Assembly: GCA_024762675.1 (NCBI GenBank)
Contig: JANTGZ010000010.1
Span: 1 to 40,991, forward strand
DNA length: 40,991 nucleotides
Direction of reading: 5' to 3'
From: Thermodesulfobacteriota bacterium
GTDB taxonomy: Bacteria > Desulfobacterota > Anaeroferrophillalia > Anaeroferrophillales > Tharpellaceae
Shown piece by piece: positions 33,647 to 40,991 of the stretch. The translations under genes and the position numbers were made by a program. The notes beneath the pieces were generated by a model that searched no databases, was not told the DNA's origin, and worked only from the letters and a program-made list of their open reading frames with translations. How positions within the stretch are numbered: position 1 is the stretch's first letter; each line of letters starts with the position of its first letter.

Positions 33647-34262
33647 ACTTAAATTAGATTTCCTCCATAGCTACTCACCTTTGAAAAGGGCTTTGTTGCT
33701 GTTGGGAGTTATAGTTATTATTGCCGGAGTATTTACTTATTTTGTCTATATACCCAAGTTAAAAGAGGTTGAAAAACTCGAGAAAAAACTTAAAAAAGCT
33801 CAGATAAAACTCCACCAGACCCAACAAATTGCCAGTCAGCTGCCGGAATTTGAAGCCGAGATCGAAAAACTTAATCTCGCTTTCAAAAAAGCTCTGAATA
33901 AATTGCCTGACAACAAGGAGATTCCGGCCCTACTTTTAAAGATCACCAAACTTGGTAAAGATTCCAAACTGACATTTAATCTTTTTCAACCCCTGGCCAG
34001 CCGCAACAAAGATTTTTATGCTGAAGTACCAATCGATATAGAGGTTCAAGGCAGCTATCATGCGGTCGGACGATTTTTCAACCAAATCTGTGCGATGCCT
34101 CGGATTGTCAATATTAATAACTACAGCCTTGGCGACTATCAACTGGTTGAAGGAGAAGATCTCCTTAAAACCAGATTTCAGGCCGTCACTTACACCTTCA
34201 CTGACAAGAAAAAACCGGAAGATAGTGAGAAGAAGAAGAAGAAGAAGAAAAAAAAGAGATAA
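33639..34262 (+). CDS. pilO: Type IV pilus assembly protein PilO
   Basis: Inner-membrane partner of PilN. The 207-residue protein has one membrane segment (about 18-37), a coiled coil (about 38-80, Lys/Glu/Leu-rich) and a periplasmic domain (about 90-195). GGAGG lies upstream inside pilN. The C-terminus ends in an unusual run of nine lysines after SE, encoded by AAG/GAA-type triplet repeats and an eight-A tract (34227-34258). This tail lies in the periplasm by topology and is not part of the family fold. pilP begins 4 bases after the stop. Confidence 0.95.
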   Translation: MAELKLDFLHSYSPLKRALLLLGVIVIIAGVFTYFVYIPKLKEVEKLEKKLKKAQIKLHQTQQIASQLPEFEAEIEKLNLAFKKALNKLPDNKEIPALLLKITKLGKDSKLTFNLFQPLASRNKDFYAEVPIDIEVQGSYHAVGRFFNQICAMPRIVNINNYSLGDYQLVEGEDLLKTRFQAVTYTFTDKKKPEDSEKKKKKKKKKR

Positions 34263-34266
34263 ACTT

Positions 34267-34821
34267 ATGATAAATTTCCCTCGCCCAGAAAATCTCACTC
34301 GATCGGCAATGATTTGCCTCTTGCTTATACTTATGCCGTTTGGCATCATGGCGGCGGAAAAGATCAGCGATCCGGACGTCGAAACTTTGAGCCCGGAAAA
34401 ACTTGCCTCCCTGGATAATAAAAAAGCACTTTTTAACTACGATTCATTAAACCGCAAAGACCCGTTCCACCCTTTTATCGATTTTTCCCAGATTGAACGT
34501 TCTATCCCCACTGACACCAGCCGTCCCCTGACACCACTGGAAAAATACGCTTTAAACCAGTTCCAACTGGTCGGCATCATCCTGGCGGGAGAAAAACACA
34601 ACTACGCTCTGGTCGAAGACCCGGAACATATCGGCTACACCGTCAGAGAAGGGGATAAAATCGGCAACTTAAGCGGTCTCGTTAAAGAGATAAAGGGCAA
34701 CGAAGTCATCATTGAAGAACCTTATCTAGATATTTTTGACAAACAACAGACGCGAATGATTTCGCTAAAACTGCGCGAGATGGAAGAAGATAACTACCTG
34801 ATTCCCATGGATGATAAATAA
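34267..34821 (+). CDS. pilP: Type IV pilus assembly protein PilP
   Basis: Periplasmic connector between the PilNO complex and the PilQ secretin. The 184-residue protein has an N-terminal hydrophobic segment (about 12-29) with a likely signal-peptidase I site at MAA-EK. There is no lipobox cysteine at that site, so it may be soluble or anchored rather than a lipoprotein as in many species. The HR domain (about 95-180) shows FQLVGIILAGEKHNYALVEDP and GYTVREGDKIG. The longer open frame starting inside pilO is out-of-frame read-through, and the ATG at 34267 follows the pilO stop directly. Confidence 0.93.
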   Translation: MINFPRPENLTRSAMICLLLILMPFGIMAAEKISDPDVETLSPEKLASLDNKKALFNYDSLNRKDPFHPFIDFSQIERSIPTDTSRPLTPLEKYALNQFQLVGIILAGEKHNYALVEDPEHIGYTVREGDKIGNLSGLVKEIKGNEVIIEEPYLDIFDKQQTRMISLKLREMEEDNYLIPMDDK

Positions 34822-34842
34822 TCTCTGATGGAGCTGAAAAAT

Positions 34843-36615
34843 ATGAACAAGATTAACAAAGTAAGGCTAAAGAAAAATAGAGCAGCTCTTTTCATGGTCA
34901 CAACTTTATTACTACTGACCTGTATTTTTCTTCCCGCCGTAAACGCGGAAAGCCCCGAAAAGATTATCTCACTTAAAGCTGAGTTTTTAAATGATAATGT
35001 CGCTCTTCGCTTTACCAGCTCCGCAACTGAAAAAATCGACTACCATATTTTCACTCTTGAGAGCCCACCCCGGCTGGTAATCGATTTTCCTGATGCCAGC
35101 TATGAAAAAACAACTGTCAACTCGATTATTCAAAAAAGCGGTTATTTGCGCCTTCGTGCCTTTAATTATGAGGATAAGGCTCGCATCGTTCTTGATACCG
35201 AATACGCTGTACTGCCCCCATTCACCCAACAATCCCAGGGTCTTGAGCTGCTGGTGACTCTTGGCAAGGCCGCCCCTGGAAGCGCAAAATCAAACTCTGG
35301 AAATAATCGTAAAACCCAGACAGCGAAAAGTACCCGAAAAAGCCGTTCATTTAAGAAAGATAACAAACCTATCACCGTTGATTTCAAAGGAACCGACATT
35401 CAGAATGTCTTACGTTTCTTAGCAGAAATCAATCATCTTAATGTCGTTATGGGTGACAACGTTAACGGCACGGTAACCTTGAGGTTAAAAGATGTCCCCT
35501 GGAAACAGGTGTTAAGTATCGTTTTGAAGACCCACCAACTGGGTATGGAACGCGAAGGCAATGTTGTCCGTATTGCTCCATTAGAGGTCTTTACCAACGA
35601 ACAGCTTGCCCGAGAAGAAAAAAGAAGGGCTTTGGCTGAGAGCAAAAAAACCGCAGAGGAGATTCAGGACACGGTTTTAAAGATTCTCAAGGTCAATTTT
35701 GCCGACATTGATGAAGTTGCCAACAAGATCGAGAGTGCAATTTTAAGCGATAGGGGAACCGTTGAAACTGACCCCCGTACTAACTCACTTATTATCAGTG
35801 ACATTCCTGACCGACTTATCCGGGCCGAAGCTCTCTTGCGTGAGCTCGATGAACCCGTAAGACAGGTTATGATAGAAGCCAAAATAGTAAAGGTTGAACG
35901 AAAATCGGCCAGCGAATTCGGAGTTCAGTGGGGCGGAGCTTACGGTAAAACCACAGATGATAGATATTACGGCATCTCCGGTAACAACTCTCTCGGCAGC
36001 ACCGGACTGCCGCCGGTTGACGATGGTGCCGGCGGCCCTGACATTGCCAGCTCCTATGCTGTCAATTTACCAGCCACAGCGATAACCAGCGGTATCGGAA
36101 TCGTCTTTGGCAAAATTGACAAGTACAACCTCAATCTCAAACTCTCTGCCATGCAAGGTGATGGTAGTGCCAATATTCTCTCAAACCCAAAAGTCCTGGC
36201 TCTCAATCAACATTCAGCCCGAATTGGTCAGGGTCAGGAGATTCCCTACCAGACAACTTCACAGGAAGGGACAACAACTGAGTTTAAAAAAGCGGAATTG
36301 AGTCTTGAAGTAACGCCAACAATTACGAACAATGGCATGGTCTCAATGGAAGTTATTGTCAGCAAGGATTCTAAAGGAGAAAACACCCCTGATGGGCCGG
36401 CAATTAACACCCAGACAATTACCACTTCACTACTACTGAAAGATGGTGAGACAGCCGTAGTTGGCGGTATAATCGAGTCCACGAAATCAATAAGCAACCA
36501 GAGTGTACCAGTCGCTGGAAAAATCCCTATCCTGGGATGGCTTTTCAAGCATGACTACAAAGATTCAGACCAGACCGAACTGATGATTTTTATTACGCCA
36601 CAGATTATAAAATAA
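34843..36615 (+). CDS. pilQ: Type IV pilus secretin PilQ
   Basis: Outer-membrane secretin through which the pilus exits. The 590-residue protein has a signal peptide ending VNA (about 35), one AMIN domain (about 40-130) that binds peptidoglycan in this family, a basic linker, the STN/N0 domain (about 178-245, VDFKGTDIQNVLRFLAE), the N1/NolW domain (about 275-345) and the secretin core (about 375-588) with GQGQEIPYQT, a VEVTPTI-type element and EKxPILGWLF-like ending GKIPILGWLF. The ATG at 34843 has GGAG about 9 bases upstream, better than the ATG at 34828. Only one AMIN domain is present. It is the last gene before a terminator. Confidence 0.96.
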   Translation: MNKINKVRLKKNRAALFMVTTLLLLTCIFLPAVNAESPEKIISLKAEFLNDNVALRFTSSATEKIDYHIFTLESPPRLVIDFPDASYEKTTVNSIIQKSGYLRLRAFNYEDKARIVLDTEYAVLPPFTQQSQGLELLVTLGKAAPGSAKSNSGNNRKTQTAKSTRKSRSFKKDNKPITVDFKGTDIQNVLRFLAEINHLNVVMGDNVNGTVTLRLKDVPWKQVLSIVLKTHQLGMEREGNVVRIAPLEVFTNEQLAREEKRRALAESKKTAEEIQDTVLKILKVNFADIDEVANKIESAILSDRGTVETDPRTNSLIISDIPDRLIRAEALLRELDEPVRQVMIEAKIVKVERKSASEFGVQWGGAYGKTTDDRYYGISGNNSLGSTGLPPVDDGAGGPDIASSYAVNLPATAITSGIGIVFGKIDKYNLNLKLSAMQGDGSANILSNPKVLALNQHSARIGQGQEIPYQTTSQEGTTTEFKKAELSLEVTPTITNNGMVSMEVIVSKDSKGENTPDGPAINTQTITTSLLLKDGETAVVGGIIESTKSISNQSVPVAGKIPILGWLFKHDYKDSDQTELMIFITPQIIK

Positions 36616-36645
36616 GGATTCAAACTTAAATAAACAAAGAGCAAC

Positions 36646-36695
36646 AAAAGGGGGCGCATCTTCCAGACGAAGTTGCGGCCCCTTTTTACTTTTTT
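36646..36695 (+). terminator. Rho-independent terminator of pilMNOPQ
   Basis: The 5' arm AAAAGGGGGCGCA pairs with TGCGGCCCCTTTT with one mismatch. An inner CTTC/GAAG stem extends the hairpin, and T-rich sequence follows. It lies about 30 bases after the pilQ stop. Confidence 0.88.
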
Positions 36696-36958
36696 GTGAC
36701 TACTCAGGTACCCATAATGCAAAAGTTACGTTGTAGCGGATAGCGACGACCTTTGCTTCGCCCTCTATACCGGGGACAGAACTAAAGGTCTGTCCCCACG
36801 TCGAGACAGTTTGAGAACGAAAACTGAAGTCACCCTACGGTGAGAAAATATCCGGCTGCCATGCAATCTTGCTTTGCTCTCTGTGGTAATTTACAACCTG
36901 GCTTACACTGGCTAATTGCTTTTATAAGAACTTTTAGCGAAGTCAAATATACACAACT
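36696..36958. other. Intergenic region with a REP-like hairpin
   Basis: No gene is supported here. At 36772-36797 the sequence GGGGACAGA pairs perfectly with TCTGTCCCC around an 8-base loop. Hairpins with this core are common dispersed repeats in related genomes and are often associated with REP-type transposases; no transposase is present here. The rest of the stretch shows nothing further. Confidence 0.6.
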
Positions 36959-39900
36959 TCACTTAACTCTGACACCACTTACAGGCTCATTCTCGGCAAT
37001 TATCACACCATTTGCAACACAGGTGTAGCTGCCGGCAAAACTATCTTCTGTCAAAGATGTGATCTTGTAGGTGTAGACATAGATCCCCATATTAAAAGTC
37101 ATTACGTATCCGGACTCCTGGCTTGAGTAGGCCATTGTCGGATAATATGGCGGCCAGATTGCACTGATCGAGCCATCACCTGGCTCAGTCACTTCGAGAA
37201 ATGTTGAGTGTACGCGGTCGACTCCATAGTAGCTGGAAGTCACCTGCCAGGTACCGGCCAGAGAGTGAATATTAAGGCTCTGCATCTCCAGCAGGTCCTT
37301 ATTGAAATCAAACGCACCCCCACTGAAAGCATTCTTGATATAGGTGGCGATATAAAGCGTCCCCCCCATATATTTAAAGTCAGAAGCGTTGTTAAAAACC
37401 TCATCGTCAGGCGGGTTGATTATAATATTGCCAAAGTTAAAAGAATTGCCACCATCATCAATTTTTTCCCCCTGGCATAAGCTGCAACCTAATGGACGGA
37501 AATCGACTTGACTCAAGTCCACTTTCAAACCCGGTGAAGCGCTGTCCAGATACCAGAGGTTCTGCCAGCCGAATGCTGCCTGGTAAGGAAAGGGTTGCAG
37601 AGTACCATTCTGAGCCAAAGCGTATATTTCACCTGAAGAGTGCGGATCGTGAGAAAAAAGGATAAAGAGCTGACCGGTTTGATTCGTCGAAGCACTGGCC
37701 GACAATTGATAGTCAAGATCTGCCGTAAAACTGTCGACATCGGAATAAACAAAGTCAGCATTGGCAATACCCTGCAGGAGCACCTCATATTGGGTGCCCC
37801 AATCGATCTCTTCAAATGGCGTAGCGGCCATATCCTGAACCGGTCCGATACTCAAATAGAGAGTATCTTCAAAGAAACCGGAAGAGGTCGGCTTAAAAGC
37901 CACCTGACCGGTTATAGAGGTACCGGGCACAAGTATATCCCCGCCTGTAAACCCGCTGACACTGTAAGTATCACTCCCGGTCGCTGCTCCCTTAATCTGT
38001 AGATCGAGTTCTGAACTGTTTGTAATTGTAACATCCAAAACTGTGATGCTGCCGACTTCACTGTTAGGAAATTCTAGGGTATCAGGAGAAACATCAATCT
38101 CCATGCCGCTACCCTGCAATGAGATCTCCTGAGGCGGCAGATCGTGATCAAAAAGGATCCGCATAACCGAGCTGAAATCACCAACTGTATCCGGAGCAAA
38201 GGTCAAGGTTGCAACCTTACTCATACCTTCTGCCAAAGAGCCGGCACTCAAACCTTTGACGGTAAAAAGAGGACTTGGCAAATCGATCGCGACAATCTCA
38301 AAATCGACATTACCGGTATTGGTTATGACAAGGGTTTCAGTTCTTGTGGCCCCCAAGGCAACTTTTCCAAAAGAGAAGGTTTGTGGTTCCACCGTAACCG
38401 CCGGAGTGGAAAGATCGACTCCGGCCCCACTTAAAACGATCTCTGAAGTTGGAAGACCGTTATCATAGAGGACCCGTAAAGTAGATGAATATGACTGTGG
38501 TAAAGTCGGCGTAAAGGTTGCCAGCGCATTAAGAGTTCCATAGGCGGGAATAGTTGCGGGAATACCACTAATATTGAAACTACTACCCGGCTGATCAATG
38601 GCGGTAATTACGACATCGACATTACCGGTATTGGTAAAAACAAGGTTAGCGCTCTTGCTCTCCCCAACTGTGGCGTTGCCGAAATCGATATCGCCTGGAG
38701 GATGTACTCCTGCGATAATATTGGTTACTCCGACACCACTTAAACTAATCGAGTTTGCTGCCACACCAAAATCATAAAAGACCCGCAAAGTACCAGAATA
38801 TGAACGCGGCTGATCTGGAGAAAAGGTTACCAGAGCCACCAGATCTTCACCAGCGTTTATAGTCCCAGAAAGACCGGTCACGCTAAAACCTGCCCCCGGC
38901 ACATCCGCCCCCTTAATCTCAACATCGACATTGCCGGTATTAGAAAAAGTAAAAACCATCGATTTACTTTCACCAAGAGTCACACTTCCAAAAAATCCTG
39001 AACTGGGACTTACTCGAATCCCGGCAACCGGCGGTACGGTTGGAACCCGTACACCTTGAAGATTAACAGTCAAATTAGCAGCATCAGACTGGATGGTAAA
39101 ATTATCGATATAGGTACCATCAACGGTCGGTGCAAACCTGACATAGAGATTATAACTGGCTCCTGGAACCAGATTAATAGTTGACCCGTCAACTGATCCC
39201 AACTCCGGAGGTAATGCTACATATGAGAATGGACTAAGCAGAGGCGTCACATAATCGATCTGGATAGTAGAGTCACCAGTGTTTTTCATTTTAACCGACA
39301 GGGTTGGAGATTCTCCCGACTGAACCGAACCAAAATCCAACAACGGCGGCACCAACGGCGTATCGTCTTCATTTAAGAGGATAAGCTGGGGCTGGCCTAA
39401 AGTAAAACGTTGCCCATAGATATCGGAATTAGTCGTATTAAGATTTCGGGCATCCTTCCAGACGGTCATAAACTGATGGTTTCCGGGGTTATATGCAGTA
39501 ACCGGATTATACTGGTTGGCAGCTTCAACGCAGACGGCATAATTATTACCCCGCAAACTTCCCTCGGAATCAACAAACTGGCCAAAGATGTCGAGATTTT
39601 CCAATGATACCTGAGAATTCCTGCCATCCTGCCAAGTTACAAAAAAGCGCTGGTTGGTTGAATCAGTAGAGACCTGAGGTCGGGTCTGATTGGAGGAGAG
39701 AATATTTTGATCCTGAGCTCCGTCGCCATTAGTATCTTGAAAACTGATCGGCAAATTGAGGCCATAGAGCCCTCCACCCGAATAGATCAACTGGGCAAAA
39801 ATTTTACTATGAACACCATCACCGGCACCATCACGTGCATCCCGATCCTCCCAGGCAACCAGAAATTTCCGATGTGCGCTATCGAAACCCACGGCCGGAT

Positions 39901-40991
39901 AAAAACTGCTTTTCGAAGAAGCGTCTACCAACTGAGAATGAACTACGCTCTGATCGATATATTTATCAAAGAGACTGAAGATATGGACCTGACCATCATC
40001 ATTATCCCACTCATCCAAAACCAGCTCGGCAAAAAAATTATCATCAGGATCAGGGCCTGTAACGGGATCCTCTTCAGGTACATCCTCAAAAGTACAGGTC
40101 AGCGTCGCCCGTCCCCGAACCCCTTCCCAGACAATCAGAGCTTCCGGTGAAGATTCATCACAGGCGATCGTAACATTGTTTACATTTTTGAAATATTCAT
40201 AGATATAGACATCTTCTGAAGCTGTCGTGCTATGGGAAATTAGACGTACGGTTCGGTCGAAACTACCGACATTTCGAATAATCTCAACCGCAGCCGGAGT
40301 TCCGGATGCAGCCGCTATTGAGGTATAACCAATATAACTGGAATCACCAAAATTCCAGTATGTAGTCCATGGTGCGACCCCAAACGGCAATTCTTCTATC
40401 CGTTGCAAAGCGTCACGACTCTCTATCCAGACCAACCAGAACTGGTCACGGGCTGTATCATAGGCAATTTTCGGCAATTTACGCGAAGTCAGGCTATCAC
40501 CGCCAATAGAGCTATAACCAACAGCAACCTCACTGCCTAATGTCGCCCCGGATGAACAATCTGCAGCCAGAGAAGAGATATCGAGAAGTTTATAAGCGAG
40601 ATGTCCTGAAGCAGCCCGAGTGTCCTGCCAGGCGATCATGACATTATCGGCACTGCTGCTGGGTGAATTACGGTATGCGGCCGTCGGTACCGTCTGATTA
40701 CCGGAAGCCTCACTGATGACGATTTCATCACCACACAGACTGCCGTCGTCATTAATAAAACGACCGTAAATATCGGCCCCGGAGGCACTCCAGTTGCGCC
40801 AGTCTTCCCAGACCACAAACCATTTATTTTTATCCGGCAGGGCTATAATTGTGGGGTTTTGCTGGTCGTCACCAAGCAGAACCGGAGGAGTCACAGTTTC
40901 ATCTTCAATCGAAATGGGGATATTGTCGCCTTCGTTGGCAGCTTGGAGTGGTGGAATTGAAATTGCCATCCCGACTACAAACAACAAGAGA
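36959..40991 (-). CDS. Large exported protein with propeller-like and ASH (choice-of-anchor D) repeats, 5' end cut by window
   Basis: Over 1,340 residues, running off the right edge. The visible N-terminus is hydrophobic and ends PPLQA-AN, a signal peptide whose first residues are probably outside the window. Residues about 20-540 contain at least six WEDxR-type repeats (KWFVVWEDWRNW, FLVAWEDRDARD, FFVTWQDGRNS, FMTVWKDARN) with DIYGRF/DIFGQF strands, suggesting a beta-propeller. Residues about 545-1010 contain five Ig-like ASH repeats (FGSVTLGES, FGNATVGES, FGKVALGAT, with NTGNVD). A C-terminal region of about 300 residues ends in a lipocalin-like GTWQVTSSYYG segment. No PEP-CTERM or LPXTG sorting signal is seen. 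The role is unknown; a surface or secreted structural protein is plausible. The pilus genes are divided from it by a terminator and lie on the other strand. Confidence 0.85.
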   Translation of the reverse strand, partial: LLLFVVGMAISIPPLQAANEGDNIPISIEDETVTPPVLLGDDQQNPTIIALPDKNKWFVVWEDWRNWSASGADIYGRFINDDGSLCGDEIVISEASGNQTVPTAAYRNSPSSSADNVMIAWQDTRAASGHLAYKLLDISSLAADCSSGATLGSEVAVGYSSIGGDSLTSRKLPKIAYDTARDQFWLVWIESRDALQRIEELPFGVAPWTTYWNFGDSSYIGYTSIAAASGTPAAVEIIRNVGSFDRTVRLISHSTTASEDVYIYEYFKNVNNVTIACDESSPEALIVWEGVRGRATLTCTFEDVPEEDPVTGPDPDDNFFAELVLDEWDNDDGQVHIFSLFDKYIDQSVVHSQLVDASSKSSFYPAVGFDSAHRKFLVAWEDRDARDGAGDGVHSKIFAQLIYSGGGLYGLNLPISFQDTNGDGAQDQNILSSNQTRPQVSTDSTNQRFFVTWQDGRNSQVSLENLDIFGQFVDSEGSLRGNNYAVCVEAANQYNPVTAYNPGNHQFMTVWKDARNLNTTNSDIYGQRFTLGQPQLILLNEDDTPLVPPLLDFGSVQSGESPTLSVKMKNTGDSTIQIDYVTPLLSPFSYVALPPELGSVDGSTINLVPGASYNLYVRFAPTVDGTYIDNFTIQSDAANLTVNLQGVRVPTVPPVAGIRVSPSSGFFGSVTLGESKSMVFTFSNTGNVDVEIKGADVPGAGFSVTGLSGTINAGEDLVALVTFSPDQPRSYSGTLRVFYDFGVAANSISLSGVGVTNIIAGVHPPGDIDFGNATVGESKSANLVFTNTGNVDVVITAIDQPGSSFNISGIPATIPAYGTLNALATFTPTLPQSYSSTLRVLYDNGLPTSEIVLSGAGVDLSTPAVTVEPQTFSFGKVALGATRTETLVITNTGNVDFEIVAIDLPSPLFTVKGLSAGSLAEGMSKVATLTFAPDTVGDFSSVMRILFDHDLPPQEISLQGSGMEIDVSPDTLEFPNSEVGSITVLDVTITNSSELDLQIKGAATGSDTYSVSGFTGGDILVPGTSITGQVAFKPTSSGFFEDTLYLSIGPVQDMAATPFEEIDWGTQYEVLLQGIANADFVYSDVDSFTADLDYQLSASASTNQTGQLFILFSHDPHSSGEIYALAQNGTLQPFPYQAAFGWQNLWYLDSASPGLKVDLSQVDFRPLGCSLCQGEKIDDGGNSFNFGNIIINPPDDEVFNNASDFKYMGGTLYIATYIKNAFSGGAFDFNKDLLEMQSLNIHSLAGTWQVTSSYYGVDRVHSTFLEVTEPGDGSISAIWPPYYPTMAYSSQESGYVMTFNMGIYVYTYKITSLTEDSFAGSYTCVANGVIIAENEPVSGVRVK

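Noticed and set aside
34060..34266. Long N-terminal extension of PilP
   Set aside because: It is an out-of-frame reading of the pilO 3' end; the Arg-rich part is the frame-shifted poly-lysine repeat.
37208..40150. Plus-strand frames of 60-147 residues
   Set aside because: Antisense shadows of the giant exported protein.

Overview
The window reads as a chromosomal segment of a Gram-negative bacterium of the deltaproteobacterial / Desulfobacterota kind (Geobacter-Desulfuromonas-like). This is inferred from gene order and protein style: rplM-rpsI-argC, then ilvB-ilvN-ilvC-psd-pssA-leuA-leuC-leuD-asd on one strand, carD next to a PIN/TRAM protein and a fused ispDF, a Tol-Pal block and a pilMNOPQ block. 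An outer membrane is shown by the PilQ secretin, Pal, TolB and CpoB. Base composition looks close to balanced (by eye). No rRNA, CRISPR array, prophage or intact insertion sequence was seen.

Layout. 1-6.5 kb: hflX, a nitronate-monooxygenase-like gene converging on it with overlapping ends, a glycogen-phosphorylase-like gene, serS, then tRNA-Ser(UGA), tRNA-Ser(GCU) and tRNA-Arg(ACG). 6.5-9.1 kb is a loose, accessory-looking stretch: a TIGR04076-type small protein, a broken dockerin-bearing extracellular protein remnant, a spermidine-synthase-like methyltransferase fold and a CGGC-domain protein. 9.2-20.8 kb (all minus strand, transcribed right to left): the ribosomal pair rplM-rpsI, argC, acetolactate synthase and ketol-acid reductoisomerase, the two phosphatidylethanolamine genes, leuA, leuC, leuD and asd. 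20.9-23.2 kb: bioB-bioF. 23.2-26.6 kb: rlmE, pilD, carD and a membrane PIN/TRAM protein. 26.6-31.8 kb: ispDF, a TolA/TonB-like protein, tolB, pal, cpoB. 32-36.6 kb: pilMNOPQ, the type IV pilus alignment subcomplex and secretin, closed by a terminator. 37-41 kb: a very large exported protein (over 1,340 residues, cut by the window edge) built of propeller-like repeats and several ASH / choice-of-anchor-D repeats.

How it works together: the long minus-strand block couples translation genes, branched-chain amino acid synthesis, arginine and aspartate-family steps and phospholipid head-group synthesis. The plus-strand right half is mostly envelope biology: isoprenoid precursor synthesis, outer-membrane tethering (Tol-Pal) and type IV pili. 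PilD, which processes pilins, is in the same window.

The most unusual non-coding signal is a set of heptanucleotide (7-bp period) short tandem repeat arrays in gene leaders. Two families occur (TTTGAAC-like and ACTGANN-like). The two TTTGAAC arrays, in front of hflX and leuA, end in the same 15-mer and lie in the same orientation relative to the downstream gene. Also worth checking: a near-consensus sigma-54 promoter before pilM, a terminator-like hairpin in the rplM leader, a REP-like hairpin after pilQ, a large inverted repeat between pal and cpoB, and a poly-lysine tail on PilO. I did not find a clearly new multi-gene system.
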